Positions 7,180-17,274 of a stretch of 64,000 nt of DNA are shown here, in pieces. How positions within the stretch are numbered: the first letter of the stretch is position 1; each line of letters begins with the position of its first letter. A program made the position numbers and the translations under genes. Under the pieces are notes generated by a model. The model did no database searches, was not told where the DNA came from, and worked only from the letters and a program-made list of their open reading frames with translations. Source of the stretch: Haloarcula salinisoli (GTDB taxonomy: Archaea > Halobacteriota > Halobacteria > Halobacteriales > Haloarculaceae); assembly GCF_019599405.1 (NCBI RefSeq), contig NZ_RKLQ01000002.1, positions 1,245,677 to 1,309,676 on the forward strand. The letters run 5' to 3'.

Positions 7180-8364
7180 GTGAGTGGTAACAAACCGACA
7201 CGCAGAGAGACGATAAAATACGGGAGCGCTGTCGCGGCGGGACTCGGGCTCGCCGGCTGTTCGGACCTCGCGGGCCAATCCGGCTCGGAGGGCGCCACTG
7301 GTACGCCCCGGGAGCCGTGGACCGTCGAGATGCAGCCACGGACGAAGGTCACCTTCGAGTCGGTCCCCGACTCGGCCGTGGTGTATCGGGCCGACTACGC
7401 GGACATGCTCATGGCACTCGGACACGGGGACGCCCTCGTCGGGATGCAAGACACCCAGAGTTTGCCGATGGAAATGCTCGCCGAACTGCCGGGTGTCTCG
7501 GTAGCCACCGGCGATATCACACCGCTTCGGCAGGACGGTGAGTACGACAAAGAGGTGTTCTACGAGATAGACGCCGACCTGCACCTCATCGACCCGAACA
7601 ACGCGAAAAACTACTTCGACTTCGACGAGGCCGACATCACCGACCTGTCCAACAACGTCGCGCCGTGGCTCGGCAGCTTCATCCGCAGACCACAGGCATC
7701 CATCGGCCCGAACTACCCGCACTACACGCTGTACGAGGCCTTCGAGAAGGTCGCAGCCGCCTTCCGGGAGGAGGCACGGTACGAGGCGCTCACGTCGATA
7801 CACGACGAGATGTTGTCGACCATCGAAGCGGAGATTCCCCCGCCCAATGAACGCCCGTCGGTTGGCCTCGCCTTCCTCGTTCCCGGCGAGGATCTCGTCG
7901 GCTCCGGCGTGTTCTATCTCGCCGACCCGACCCAGCCGGGCATGGCGAAAAAACAGTACCGGGACCTCGGCGTGGAAAACGTCTGGGCGCAAGCGGACCT
8001 GAGTACGGACGGCGAGGCCAACTACGAGTCACTTCTGGAAGCGGACCCGGACGTGCTGATATCGCACAACGCGTTTGGCTTCACCGACTCGATAGCGGAC
8101 TTCCAGACGAGTGTCGTCGACGTCATGCGCGAGGATACCCTCGGCAGTCAACTCACGGCCGTACAGAACGACCGCGTCTATCGCGGCGGGAAGAACGTGC
8201 AGGGACCGCTCATCAACCTCTTCCAGACCGAAATCGCAGCCAAACAGATTTACCCCGAGACGTTCGGTGAGTGGCGAGGGCTGGGCGAGATTCCCGAAGA
8301 CGAGCAGCTGTTCGACCGACAGGTCGTCGCGGATATCGTAACCGGAGAGTTCGACGATGAGTGA
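7180..8364 (+). CDS. Tat lipoprotein substrate-binding protein, iron/siderophore ABC importer (paralogue 2 of 4)
   Basis: A 394-residue protein starting at GTG 7180, 2 nt after iron box B2, with no room for a Shine-Dalgarno site; it is likely leaderless. Tat motif TRRETIKYG (residues 7-15), lipobox LGLAGC with Cys27. It shares with its paralogues the FYEIDADLHLIDP segment, the HYTLYEAFEKVAAAFREEARYEA helix region and the C-terminal LINLFQTEIAAKQIYP stretch. It should deliver Fe(III)-chelate to the FecCD permease at 3185. Its own iron-boxed promoter separates its control from the first binding protein. Its 3' end overlaps the next gene by 8 nt. Confidence 0.87.
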   Translation: MSGNKPTRRETIKYGSAVAAGLGLAGCSDLAGQSGSEGATGTPREPWTVEMQPRTKVTFESVPDSAVVYRADYADMLMALGHGDALVGMQDTQSLPMEMLAELPGVSVATGDITPLRQDGEYDKEVFYEIDADLHLIDPNNAKNYFDFDEADITDLSNNVAPWLGSFIRRPQASIGPNYPHYTLYEAFEKVAAAFREEARYEALTSIHDEMLSTIEAEIPPPNERPSVGLAFLVPGEDLVGSGVFYLADPTQPGMAKKQYRDLGVENVWAQADLSTDGEANYESLLEADPDVLISHNAFGFTDSIADFQTSVVDVMREDTLGSQLTAVQNDRVYRGGKNVQGPLINLFQTEIAAKQIYPETFGEWRGLGEIPEDEQLFDRQVVADIVTGEFDDE

Positions 8365-9526
8365 CAACGATACGACACGGACCACACGCAGAGCGACGTT
8401 GAAGTACGGCGCCACGGCCGCCGCTGGCCTGGGACTCGCCGGCTGTTCGGAGTTCGCCGAACAGGCCGGCAGCAATGGGACGCCGACCGGTACCGGTTCT
8501 TCCACGGTGACGATGGAACCGATGGGCACCGTCGCGTTCGATTCGGTCCCCGAGACCTGGATGGCCTACTTCAGCACGTACGGCGACATGGGTATCGCAC
8601 TCGGGCAGGCCGACGGACTCGAGGCGCTCATCTTCTCGGAGAACTGGCCGGACCAGCTGTACGACTCCCTGCCGGGCGTCGACGTCGACATCCCAGGAAC
8701 GCGCCAGCTGATGGGTGAGAGTGGCATCGACAAGGAAGTGTTCTACGAGCTGGAGTGTGACGTCCACCTGTTCGACCCGAACTTCATTCAGGTGCTAGAC
8801 GATAGCTGGACCGACGAGGACCTCGACGATATCGCGACCAACGTCGGCCCCATCGTCGGCAACCAGATACGCCGCCGGGGGGACGATTGGCACGACTACC
8901 GGTACTACTCGCTGTACGAGGCCTTCGAGATAATCGCTCGGGTGTTCCAGGAACGGGAGCGCTACGAGGCGATAAAGACCGTCCACGACGAGTTCATTTC
9001 GTCGTTGCAGGCGGACCTGCCGCCCGAGGACGAGCGACCGGATATCGGCCTCGTTTCGGTCAACTCGAACTTCGAGGACGGGTCGTTCTACACCTACCCT
9101 ATCGGCAGCGAAGGCAACGGAAAAAAGCAGTACCGTGACCTGGGCATCAACGACGCCTTCGCCGAGGAAATCGACGGCGGTTACGCCCAGTGGGACTACG
9201 AGCAACTCCTGGAGGTCGACCCGGACGCGCTGGTGTTTTCCTACGGGTTCTCACACGTCTCGCGAGCCGAGTTCGAGGACCGAATGGAACAGATGCGAGC
9301 GGACGACGTGGGCTCGCGACTCTCGGCGGTTCAGAACGACCGTCTCTACCGCGGCGGGACGGCCTATCAGGGCCCCGTGCTGAACCTCTTGCAGACTGAG
9401 GCCGCCGCAAAGCAGTTCTACCCCGACCAGTTCGGCGCGTGGAACGGGCTGGAGACGCTCGAAGACGCGGACGCACAGCTGTTCGACCACCAGCGAGTTG
9501 CGGACATCATCAACGGAGACATCTGA
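8357..9526 (+). CDS. Tat lipoprotein substrate-binding protein, iron/siderophore ABC importer (paralogue 3 of 4)
   Basis: A 389-residue paralogue with Tat motif TRRATLKYG (residues 10-18) and lipobox LGLAGC with Cys30, followed by a short Gly/Thr linker. It keeps the family segments FYELECDVHLFDP, YSLYEAFEIIARVFQERERYEA and VLNLLQTEAAAKQFYP. ATG 8357 lies inside the preceding gene (8-nt overlap), and its TGA overlaps the next ATG by 1 nt, so paralogues 2-4 form one translationally coupled unit. Tandem duplication is the simplest origin. Differences between paralogues probably reflect different ligands. Confidence 0.87.
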   Translation: MSDNDTTRTTRRATLKYGATAAAGLGLAGCSEFAEQAGSNGTPTGTGSSTVTMEPMGTVAFDSVPETWMAYFSTYGDMGIALGQADGLEALIFSENWPDQLYDSLPGVDVDIPGTRQLMGESGIDKEVFYELECDVHLFDPNFIQVLDDSWTDEDLDDIATNVGPIVGNQIRRRGDDWHDYRYYSLYEAFEIIARVFQERERYEAIKTVHDEFISSLQADLPPEDERPDIGLVSVNSNFEDGSFYTYPIGSEGNGKKQYRDLGINDAFAEEIDGGYAQWDYEQLLEVDPDALVFSYGFSHVSRAEFEDRMEQMRADDVGSRLSAVQNDRLYRGGTAYQGPVLNLLQTEAAAKQFYPDQFGAWNGLETLEDADAQLFDHQRVADIINGDI

Positions 9527-10710
9527 TGAACGACGACGACGTTCGACACGACGCACCGACGCGCCGAGACACCCTGAAGTACGGCGCTGCAGCCGCTGCC
9601 AGTATCGGACTGGCCGGCTGTTCGGAGGTCGCCGAGCAGGCCGGTGGCGGCACGCCGACTGGGACCGGCACGGGGAGCTACACGGTGAACATGGCCCCGA
9701 TGGGCGACGTCGGGTTCGACGGCGTCCCCGAAACGGCGGCCATCTACGACTCCGTCTGGGCCGACCACCTCGTCGCGCTGGGCCAGCAGGACCGAATCGT
9801 CTCGCTTGGCTTCCCGGACCGCTACTTCACCGGCTACTACGAACAGCTCCCGGGCGTGGCCTTCGACACCAGCGACCTCACGTCGATGTTCAACGAGGGG
9901 CTCCCAAAGGAGCTGTTCTACGAGCTGGACGCCGACGTCCACCACATCGACCCCTGTCGGTGGCTCTCTTTCGACTCGGGCTGGAGCCGCGGGGAATTCG
10001 ACGACATCGAGGAGCAGGTCGGCCCGTTCTTCGCGAACCGGTTCAGCCGGGCCCACGCGGACCCGCCGGAAGGGGAGTGTCGTGACGCCTACCAGTTCTA
10101 CAGTGTCTGGGAGCTGGCCGAGAAGATCAGTCAGGTGTATCAGGTCCAGAACCGCGGCGAACAGCTCCGGAGTGTCCGCGAGGAGATGGTCTCGAAGATA
10201 CAGGACCGACTGCCCCCTGCGTCCGAGCGCCCGACCGTCGCCCTCGTAATCTACAACGCCGACGACGAGACGTTCGGGACCTACGAGATCAACGGGCCCG
10301 GGTTCGCCAAAGCGCACTATCGGCCGCTCGAACCCGTTGGCGCGTTTGCCGGGTCAGACGAGACTTACGCAAACAACTACAGCGCCATCGACCTGGAGCA
10401 GATGCTGGAGGTCGACCCCGACGTCATCATCCACCACTGGGACATCGAACCCTCCGACCGGTTCGAGGCGCTGCTGGCGCTGGAAGACGACCCCGTCGGG
10501 AAGAAGCTCACCGCGATTCAGAACGACCGCGTCTACGTCGGCGGGACGCCGATGCAGGGGCCGATTTTCAACCTGTTCCAGCTGGAGACGGCCGCCCAGC
10601 AGATATATCCCGGCGAGTTCGGGGCGTTCCAGGGCGTGGGCGAGATGCCCGAGGAGAACATGCTGTTCGACCGCCAGCGTGTCGCAGATATCATCAACGG
10701 CGACAGTTGA
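9526..10710 (+). CDS. Tat lipoprotein substrate-binding protein, iron/siderophore ABC importer (paralogue 4 of 4)
   Basis: Start at ATG 9526 (overlapping the previous stop, TGATG) gives 394 residues; a frame extending back to 9439 is only read-through within the upstream gene. Tat motif TRRDTLKYG (12-20), lipobox IGLAGC with Cys32. It has the family segments FYELDADVHHIDP and IFNLFQLETAAQQIYP, and two additional cysteines in the mature part (CRW and GECRDAY) not obvious in the other copies. Last gene of the iron-uptake unit; a T6 tract lies 26 nt downstream. Confidence 0.87.
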   Translation: MNDDDVRHDAPTRRDTLKYGAAAAASIGLAGCSEVAEQAGGGTPTGTGTGSYTVNMAPMGDVGFDGVPETAAIYDSVWADHLVALGQQDRIVSLGFPDRYFTGYYEQLPGVAFDTSDLTSMFNEGLPKELFYELDADVHHIDPCRWLSFDSGWSRGEFDDIEEQVGPFFANRFSRAHADPPEGECRDAYQFYSVWELAEKISQVYQVQNRGEQLRSVREEMVSKIQDRLPPASERPTVALVIYNADDETFGTYEINGPGFAKAHYRPLEPVGAFAGSDETYANNYSAIDLEQMLEVDPDVIIHHWDIEPSDRFEALLALEDDPVGKKLTAIQNDRVYVGGTPMQGPIFNLFQLETAAQQIYPGEFGAFQGVGEMPEENMLFDRQRVADIINGDS

Positions 10711-10736
10711 CCCTGCGCGATACCGACGAGGAACCG

Positions 10737-10742
10737 TTTTTT
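10737..10742 (+). terminator. Candidate T-tract terminator after the binding-protein genes
   Basis: Six consecutive T in a GC-rich 186-bp intergenic region, 26 nt past the stop of the last binding-protein gene. Archaeal termination commonly uses such T-runs. There is no strong stem before it; position is the main support. Confidence 0.35.
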
Positions 10743-10896
10743 CGCTACGTACCGACCGCGCCGAGTTGTCCGTCCTGCCGAAGCCACCACGCTGGCGGCC
10801 AGGGTCCGATTTCCTATCGCGCTATACGGTTTACGCGCTCGGCCAAAATCACCCCGAAGGCCAACTCGTAAGGTCGCAGGGAGAGATTCACCACCC

Positions 10897-11982
10897 ATGA
10901 CACTCCGACAACCCCCACTCGCGGGGGTGTACACGGATGCCACGCTCACCGACTTCGGTGGCTGGGAGATGCCTGTCGAGTTCGAGTCGATTCGCGCCGA
11001 ACACACCGCCGTCCGCGAGACGGCCGGGAAGTTCGACGTCTCGCACATGGGCCAGGTGACCGTCTCCGGGCCGGACGCACTGGAACTCACCCAGCGATTG
11101 ACGACAAACGACGTCGCGGCACTCGGCCCCGGCGACGCCCAGTACGCTGGCATCACTGACGAGGACGGTATCCTGCTAGACGACACCGTCGTCTATCGGC
11201 TACCGGCCGAATCGGACGACGACTACCTATTCATCCCGAACGCGGGCCACGACGGGGAGATGGCCGAGCGGTGGGTCAGCCACCGCGAGGAGTGGGGGCT
11301 GACGGCGACGGTGACCAACCGGACAGAAGAGTACGCGATGGTCGCGTTGCAGGGACCACACGCCCAGGCGCTGCTGGCGGCGGAGACTGTACTGGAGCTT
11401 GACTCGCTGGGTCGGTTCGAGGTGGCGAACGGGGTGGTCGCAGGCGTCGAGTGCCTCGTCGCTCGCACCGGCTACACCGGCGAGGACGGCTTCGAGATAC
11501 TCTGCCCTGCGGGGGATGCGGAGACCGTATGGAACGCCGCCGACTGCCAGCCCTGCGGACTCGGCGCGCGGGATACGCTCCGTCTCGAGATGGGCTATCT
11601 GCTCTCGGGCGAGGAGTTCCACCCGCGGGACGAACCTCGGACCCCCTACGAGGCCGACATCGGGTGGACGGTCGCTCTCGATACCGATTTCGTGGGCCGG
11701 GACTCACTGGCCGCCCAGGAACGGGATGGTGTCGGCGAGACACTGGTCGGGGTGGAACTGCTGGACCGCGGGGTCCCGCGTCACGGCTACGAGGTCACCG
11801 ACCTGGACGGTGCGACGCTGGGGCACATCACCAGCGGGACGATGAGTCCGACGCTTGGTGTACCCATCGCGCTGGCCTACCTGCCGACGGAGTACGCCGA
11901 GCCCGAGCGTTCGGTCGAGGTGGTCATCCGCGGCGAACCGAAGGAAGCACGTACCCGGGCGACGCCATTTATCGACAGATGA
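10897..11982 (+). CDS. gcvT: Glycine cleavage system T protein (aminomethyltransferase)
   Basis: A 361-residue GcvT. It takes the aminomethyl group from lipoylated H protein, releases ammonia and makes methylene-tetrahydrofolate (or the haloarchaeal pterin equivalent). Recognisable segments are an [11 protein letters not shown]-terminal motif, a FDVSHMGQV motif, [12 protein letters not shown], and near the end [11 protein letters not shown]. The length matches the family. It overlaps gcvH by 4 nt (ATGA), giving a gcvTH unit. The two P-protein genes that normally follow are displaced ~2.1 kb downstream by an opposite-strand gene. Confidence 0.96.
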   Translation: MTLRQPPLAGVYTDATLTDFGGWEMPVEFESIRAEHTAVRETAGKFDVSHMGQVTVSGPDALELTQRLTTNDVAALGPGDAQYAGITDEDGILLDDTVVYRLPAESDDDYLFIPNAGHDGEMAERWVSHREEWGLTATVTNRTEEYAMVALQGPHAQALLAAETVLELDSLGRFEVANGVVAGVECLVARTGYTGEDGFEILCPAGDAETVWNAADCQPCGLGARDTLRLEMGYLLSGEEFHPRDEPRTPYEADIGWTVALDTDFVGRDSLAAQERDGVGETLVGVELLDRGVPRHGYEVTDLDGATLGHITSGTMSPTLGVPIALAYLPTEYAEPERSVEVVIRGEPKEARTRATPFIDR

Positions 11983-12359
11983 GTTTCGACGTACCCGAGG
12001 ACCTTCGATATCTGGAATCGCACGAGTGGGTCACCACCGACGACACCGCGCGGGTCGGTATCACCGACTTCGCACAGGACGAACTTGGCGACGTGGTGTT
12101 CGTGGAACTCCCTGCAGAGGGCGACGAACTGACGGCTGGCGAGGATTTCGGCGTCGTGGAGTCCATCAAAGCCGTCTCGGATGTCTACGCGCCCGTCTCA
12201 GGGACCGTCACCGCGGTCAACGAGGCCCTGTTCGACCAGCCGGAACTGGTCAACGAGGACCCCTTCGGCGACGGATGGATGCTCGAGGTCGAACTGGCCG
12301 ACGAGAGCGAACTGGATGAACTGCTAGACGCTGCGGAGTACCGCGACCAGATCGAGTAA
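11979..12359 (+). CDS. gcvH: Glycine cleavage system H protein
   Basis: A 126-residue lipoyl carrier. The lipoylation motif is [18 protein letters not shown] with Lys64 as the modified residue, and the N-terminal SHEWV motif is present. ATG 11979 overlaps the gcvT stop. It shuttles the aminomethyl group between P, T and L proteins. It ends 11 bp from the convergent RDD gene. Confidence 0.97.
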   Translation: MSFDVPEDLRYLESHEWVTTDDTARVGITDFAQDELGDVVFVELPAEGDELTAGEDFGVVESIKAVSDVYAPVSGTVTAVNEALFDQPELVNEDPFGDGWMLEVELADESELDELLDAAEYRDQIE

Positions 12360-12370
12360 CTGGTCGGCGT

Positions 12371-13924
12371 CTACTCCCGGTCGTTTTCCGGTTCCGGCCA
12401 GGTCGATTCGGGTTCCGTAACGGACGAGCCGTCGGAGACGCTCGGCTCGTCCGGAGCTGTGTCTTCGGCTGTCTCCGTGCCATCTCCTGCTGGCCTCGGC
12501 GACGAGTCACCGCTCGATGATATGTGGTCGTCGGGACTGGACTCACCGTCTGTGTCGACCGCAGATGGCTGGTCCGGCCGAGTGTCCACTGTCTCTGCCG
12601 CGTATTCTCGGGCCAGGGACTCCTCGACGACGACGGTCCCGGCAGCCAGATCGCCGATACGGCGACCGTGCCGGTGGCCTTCCGCCAGCAGACCACCGAT
12701 GATGAACGCCACCGGCAGGACGTCGATCCAGCCGGCGAGCGTCCGGACAGCGGCCGAGCGGAGGCCCACGGCGGAGCCGTCGGTGTGTCGTACCCGGAGG
12801 CCCATGCGGTGCTTGCCGAAGGTCCGCCCCCATAGTCCCTCTGAGACCGTATAGTAAGCCATCAGTGGGACGAGCAGTGAAGCGAGCCAGAGGTGACCGA
12901 GATCGACGCCCGAACCGGCGATAACCGGGGCTCCGAAATCGATGTCGAAACCCAGCGGGAGCTTGAGAAACAGTACGACAGCAAGCTCGGCCATCCCTAC
13001 CAACGTAAGTAACCCAACGAGGAGACACCAGTCCAGGAGCCGTGCCTCGACTCGGTCCTCGGCCGTATCGCCGACGTGTCGTAGCAGTGGCTCGTCCTCG
13101 TCGTTCGCTTCGTGGGGGGACGTGTCGACCGGCTCCCCCGTCGCGTCGACGTGGTGCCCCTGGCGTCGCCAGCGCTGGTGGAAGGCGTCGGCCACCGTCA
13201 GGTCTGAACCGTCGACGATATCGAGTAGGTCCGTAACGGTCGATTTCTCGGTCACCAGACAGACCTCGTCGTACTCCTCGTCAGCGACGAGGGCCGCTAC
13301 GTCGTCGAGTAGTCGGTCCGCTTCACCCCGGCCAGCCAGCCCGAACATTACTAATGAACTGACCACGAGGGCCCCGACGGAGAGGCCGTTCAGGTAGCCG
13401 GCGACGAGGAGCCAGAGCGCCGTCGCGAAGCCGACACCGAGGGCCAGTAGGCCGAGACGAGGATAGTCCAGTCGGTTGCGGAGCTGGTCGTGTATCGTCG
13501 TGGTGAGACTGAGGCCGGCCAGCAGGAGCACGGTGTGCCAGTCCCAGACTGCCACAAGGAGCAGGACGGCCCAGTTACAGAGTAGCCACGCCCACTCGCG
13601 CTCGCCGATGCCGGTCAGCGAATGTTCGTCGACGAATTGGACCGGTCTGTCTCCGGCTATCGTCCGGAAAGTCTCCCTATCGAACCGCTCGACACTGCGA
13701 GTCAACAGTAGCTCGAGGGGCGCCCACAGGAAGAGAAACGTGAGCCAGGTACCGATCATCAGGACCGGGAATTTCAGCATCGCTCTGAACTGGTCCCGTA
13801 ACCCGACTGTTTCGCCGTACTGGACTACCAGTGCGTCTTCACCTGACAGAAACCCATCCAGTTCCGTCTGCAGTGACTGGGCGCGGCTAAACGTGAACAT
13901 CCCGAACAAGGTGAGCTTCGACAT
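12371..13924 (-). CDS. RDD-domain membrane protein
   Basis: A 517-residue protein. The RDD domain is at about residues 290-440: a hydrophobic start, then YYTVSEGLWGRTFGKHRMGLRVRHTDG and a GRRIGDLAAGTVVVEE end, the typical RDD signature with three membrane spans. Further hydrophobic segments lie at ~50-75 and ~115-205. The last ~75 residues are a disordered Ser/Asp/Glu/Pro tail. RDD proteins are thought to move or sense ions or compatible solutes, but the role here is unknown. It lies on the opposite strand between gcvH and gcvPA and so interrupts the glycine-cleavage cluster. Confidence 0.8.
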   Translation of the reverse strand: MSKLTLFGMFTFSRAQSLQTELDGFLSGEDALVVQYGETVGLRDQFRAMLKFPVLMIGTWLTFLFLWAPLELLLTRSVERFDRETFRTIAGDRPVQFVDEHSLTGIGEREWAWLLCNWAVLLLVAVWDWHTVLLLAGLSLTTTIHDQLRNRLDYPRLGLLALGVGFATALWLLVAGYLNGLSVGALVVSSLVMFGLAGRGEADRLLDDVAALVADEEYDEVCLVTEKSTVTDLLDIVDGSDLTVADAFHQRWRRQGHHVDATGEPVDTSPHEANDEDEPLLRHVGDTAEDRVEARLLDWCLLVGLLTLVGMAELAVVLFLKLPLGFDIDFGAPVIAGSGVDLGHLWLASLLVPLMAYYTVSEGLWGRTFGKHRMGLRVRHTDGSAVGLRSAAVRTLAGWIDVLPVAFIIGGLLAEGHRHGRRIGDLAAGTVVVEESLAREYAAETVDTRPDQPSAVDTDGESSPDDHISSSGDSSPRPAGDGTETAEDTAPDEPSVSDGSSVTEPESTWPEPENDRE

Positions 13925-14079
13925 ATGTGTCCGAGTCTTATTTGAACATCCAGAACGTCGGAATATGGGTGTTTCGAAGCAGTGAACCCGAATCGGGAGT
14001 AATCCTACGCAAGCGGTCGTGCTAGTGACTCACCAATGTCCGTCAACGGGGCCTTACACCGATATTCGGGACAGCAACT
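13925..14079. other. Promoter-side spacer between RDD gene and gcvPA relic
   Basis: 155 bp with the upstream region of the RDD gene and no coding signal that I can support. Nothing here resembles gcvH sequence, so the relic that follows is limited to the start of gcvPA. Confidence 0.4.
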
Positions 14080-14163
14080 ATGACAAGCCCGTACGCGCCA
14101 CACACGGCGGCGGAGACCGACGACATATTCGACACCGTAGACGCATCGAATCGCTGCTCGACG
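14080..14163 (+). pseudogene. Frameshifted 5' fragment of gcvPA
   Basis: ATG 14080 begins [22 protein letters not shown], closely matching the first residues of the intact gcvPA at 14476 ([20 protein letters not shown]). A net loss of 7 nt then shifts the frame, and the match resumes in another frame as IESLLD against IESLFD. After about 14163 similarity disappears. Nucleotide identity is also clear (e.g. ATGACnAGCCCnTACGCnCC). It is a degraded partial duplicate lying next to the RDD gene. Confidence 0.85.
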
Positions 14164-14234
14164 CCGACGCGTACAGGACTATATCGAGTACCCTGCCGCT
14201 CTCTGTCTACGACTCGGGGCCGGTCCCCGTCTGA

Positions 14235-14475
14235 ACCCGCTCGTTCCGTCGTGGCACGACCGTCTCTGCCGTATATCGCCGTTTTCGGGCGTATCTCCCG
14301 CTGGCAGTCGTCAGACAGCTGTGTCGACTTCTACGAGGTCATAAACCTGATATCGATATATCAAACTCCTCGGCGGCGGGGGTGGTGAATCGAGATAATC
14401 ATATGCGGCCGGCCGCAACTATGCAATATCAATGCCCGCTCGCAGTAGCGCCCCATCCTGTTCTTCACAGCACCC
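14235..14475. other. Intergenic region upstream of gcvPA
   Basis: About 240 bp without a supported gene. It holds an AT-rich GATATCGATATATC stretch at about 14350-14363, a plausible TATA region, and a short GCGGCCGGCCGC palindrome near 14406. I see no glycine riboswitch. Confidence 0.4.
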
Positions 14476-15795
14476 ATGACCAGCCCCTACGCCCCACACA
14501 CCGAGGCCGAGACAGACGCGATGCTCGAGGCCGTCGGTGTCGACGATATCGAATCACTGTTCGACGTCCCCGACTCCGTTGCCTTCGACGGGGAGTTCGG
14601 GATTCCCGCTCACGGCGAGCGGGAGGTCCGTCGGGAGGCGGCCAGACTCCTCGGCCGGAACGACGACCTGACGGAGTTCCTCGGTCGGGGTCACTACACC
14701 CACTACGTCCCCAGCGTGGTCGACGACCTGGCGAGTCGCTCCGAGTTCCTGACCTCGTACACGCAGTACCAGCCAGAGGTCGCCCAGGGGTTCCTGCAGG
14801 CCCTGTTCGAGTACCAGTCGATGCTGGTCGAGCTGACGGGGCTGGACGTCGCCAACTGCTCGATGTACGACGAGGCGACGGCGCTGGGCGAGGCGGCCAC
14901 ACTCTCCCAGCGAGTTCGGTCGGTCTCGGGCGAGACGATTCTGGTGCCCGACCACCTCCGTTCGGGCAAACGCGCAGTGCTGGCAAACTACGCCGACGGC
15001 CCCGGCCTCACGGTGGAGTCGTATCCGATGGCCGACGGGCAGGCCGACGTCGCGGCGCTGGCCGAGCGGATGGACAGCGACGTGGCGCTGGTGTACGCCG
15101 AGACGCCGACGGTCCGGGGTGTAATCGAGGAACGTCTCACCGATATCGGCGAGCTCACCGACGACCACGACGCGCTGTTCTGTCTCGGCTCGGACCCGGT
15201 CGCGCTGGCGCTGCTGGAACGTCCCGCCGACGTCGGCGCCGACGTGGTCGTCGGCGACGCCGCGTCGCTGGGCACCGGCACCGCCTACGGCTTCGGACTG
15301 GGGATGTTCGTCACACGTGAGGAGTACCTCCGGCAGGTTCCCGGCCGGCTCGTCGGTGCGAGCGAGGACAGCGACGGGCGCCGGGCCTACACGCTGACGC
15401 TGCAGACCCGCGAACAGCACATCCGCAAGGAGCGAGCGACCTCGAATATCTGTACGAACCAGGCCTGGGTGGCGCTGCGGGCCGCGATGCACGCCGCCTG
15501 GCTCGGTCCCGACGGACTCGTCGAGCTGGCCGAGGACTGTGTCACCCGGCCACGTGACCTCGCCGAGCGGCTCGACGAGGTTGTCGGGGTCCAGGCGCCG
15601 GTCCACGACGGCCACAACTTCCGGGAGGTCGTCGCCCACACCGACCAGCCCGCCCACGCCGTGGTCGAGGACCTCGCGGCGGAAGGATACGCCGTCCACG
15701 AAATCGGCGAACACCTGATTCAGGTCGCTGCCACGGAGGTGACCGCCGAGGCCGAAGACGGGCTCGTCGGGGCTATCGCGGAGGTGGCGAAATGA
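14476..15795 (+). CDS. gcvPA: Glycine dehydrogenase (decarboxylating) subunit 1
   Basis: A 439-residue N-terminal half of P protein, the split form used by archaea. It contains [15 protein letters not shown] near residue 75 and the [38 protein letters not shown] segment typical of GcvPA. With GcvPB it decarboxylates glycine using PLP and loads the aminomethyl group on GcvH. The stop overlaps gcvPB by 4 nt (ATGA). A broken copy of its first 30 codons lies 400 bp upstream. Confidence 0.96.
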   Translation: MTSPYAPHTEAETDAMLEAVGVDDIESLFDVPDSVAFDGEFGIPAHGEREVRREAARLLGRNDDLTEFLGRGHYTHYVPSVVDDLASRSEFLTSYTQYQPEVAQGFLQALFEYQSMLVELTGLDVANCSMYDEATALGEAATLSQRVRSVSGETILVPDHLRSGKRAVLANYADGPGLTVESYPMADGQADVAALAERMDSDVALVYAETPTVRGVIEERLTDIGELTDDHDALFCLGSDPVALALLERPADVGADVVVGDAASLGTGTAYGFGLGMFVTREEYLRQVPGRLVGASEDSDGRRAYTLTLQTREQHIRKERATSNICTNQAWVALRAAMHAAWLGPDGLVELAEDCVTRPRDLAERLDEVVGVQAPVHDGHNFREVVAHTDQPAHAVVEDLAAEGYAVHEIGEHLIQVAATEVTAEAEDGLVGAIAEVAK

Positions 15796-17219
15796 CCGAA
15801 TACACGCAAGCGAGCTGGACCGACGAGGACGGCGACCGCTACGAGCCCCTGCTCTCGGAGAAGGCGTCGAAGACGGTCGATATCGAGGACTCGCCGCTGC
15901 CCGACGACCTGACGCGGGACTCGCTCGAACTGCCCGCCCCAGCGGAGCCGGAGCTGGCCCGCCACTACACCCGCCTCTCCCAGATGAACTACGGCGTCGA
16001 GAGCGGGCCGTTCCCGCTTGGCTCCTGTACGATGAAGTACAACCCCTCCTTCACCGAGGATATCGCGGCCCTCCCGGCGGCCGCCGTCCACCCGGACCGG
16101 CCCGACCGCACGGTCCAGGGGACGCTCGGCCTCTCTCACCGGCTGCAGGACTACCTGGGTCGTATCGGCGGGATGGACGCGGTGACACTGCAGCCCCCGG
16201 CCGGCGCTGCCGGGGAGTTTACCGGTATCCAGATCGCGAAGGCCTACCACCAGCACAACGACGACGACCGCTCGGAGGTCGTCATCCCGGACTCGGCCCA
16301 CGGGACCAACTTCGCCACGGCGGCGATGGCGGGCTACGACGTCGTCGAACTGCCAAGTGGCGAGGACGGCCGCGTCGACATCGAGGCCCTCGAAGCGGCC
16401 GTCAGCGATGAGACGGCGGCGCTCATGCTGACGAACCCCAACACGCTCGGACTCTTCGAGCGCGACATCGAGCACGTCGCCGACATCGTCCACGACGCGG
16501 GCGGGCTGCTGTACTACGACGGGGCGAACCTCAACGCCCTCCTGGGGCGAGCCCGGCCCGGCGACATGGGCTTCGACGTGATGCACTACAACGTCCACAA
16601 GACGTTCGCGACGCCCCACGGCGGCGGTGGCCCGGGCGCCGGCCCGGTCGGCGTCACCGAGGAACTGGCGCCGTTCCTGCCGGACCCTCACGTCAGACAG
16701 AGCGACGGCGGCTACGAGTACTACAGCCCCGACCACTCCATCGGGAAGGTCCACGGCTACTACGGCAACTGGCCGGTGCTCGTGAAGGCCTTCGCCTACA
16801 TCACCAGGCTGGGTGATTCCGGGCTCGCGGACGCCAGCGCGAAGGCCGTGCTGAACGCGAACTACCTCGCCCAGCAAATTCCCTACGAGGTGCCCTTCGG
16901 CCCCTTCCACCATGAGTTCGTCGCCAGCGCGGCGCCCCAGGACGCCGCCGACGTGGCCAAGGGAATGCTCGACCACGGCGTCCACCCGCCGACGACGAAG
17001 TGGCCCGAAATCGTCGACGAGGCGCTGATGACCGAGCCGACCGAGGGCGAGAGCCAGCGGTCGCTCGACCAGCTGGCCGCTGCCTTCGAGGCCGTCCACG
17101 GCGAGTCCGACGGCACCCTGGCAGCGTCCCCGACGCGGACCGCGGCCGGGCGCATCGACCAGGTCTCGGCGGCCAGAAATCCACGACTCTCCTGGCAGGC
17201 GCTCGGTTCCGACGACTGA
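15792..17219 (+). CDS. gcvPB: Glycine dehydrogenase (decarboxylating) subunit 2
   Basis: A 475-residue C-terminal half of P protein carrying the cofactor site: [16 protein letters not shown], with Lys270 the expected PLP Schiff base. It also has the substrate-channel motif [11 protein letters not shown]. Translationally coupled to gcvPA by an ATGA overlap; completes the glycine cleavage enzyme with gcvT/gcvH. The L protein is not in the window. Confidence 0.97.
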   Translation: MTEYTQASWTDEDGDRYEPLLSEKASKTVDIEDSPLPDDLTRDSLELPAPAEPELARHYTRLSQMNYGVESGPFPLGSCTMKYNPSFTEDIAALPAAAVHPDRPDRTVQGTLGLSHRLQDYLGRIGGMDAVTLQPPAGAAGEFTGIQIAKAYHQHNDDDRSEVVIPDSAHGTNFATAAMAGYDVVELPSGEDGRVDIEALEAAVSDETAALMLTNPNTLGLFERDIEHVADIVHDAGGLLYYDGANLNALLGRARPGDMGFDVMHYNVHKTFATPHGGGGPGAGPVGVTEELAPFLPDPHVRQSDGGYEYYSPDHSIGKVHGYYGNWPVLVKAFAYITRLGDSGLADASAKAVLNANYLAQQIPYEVPFGPFHHEFVASAAPQDAADVAKGMLDHGVHPPTTKWPEIVDEALMTEPTEGESQRSLDQLAAAFEAVHGESDGTLAASPTRTAAGRIDQVSAARNPRLSWQALGSDD

Positions 17220-17274
17220 TAATGCCGACCGCCCATTTATGTGAGTGTAGCGGGCAGTACAGGTACTGACGCGT

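Noticed and set aside
10711-10896. Glycine riboswitch or cis-RNA before gcvT
   Set aside because: No glycine aptamer pattern or paired stems are visible in the 186 bp; only a T-tract and GC-rich sequence.
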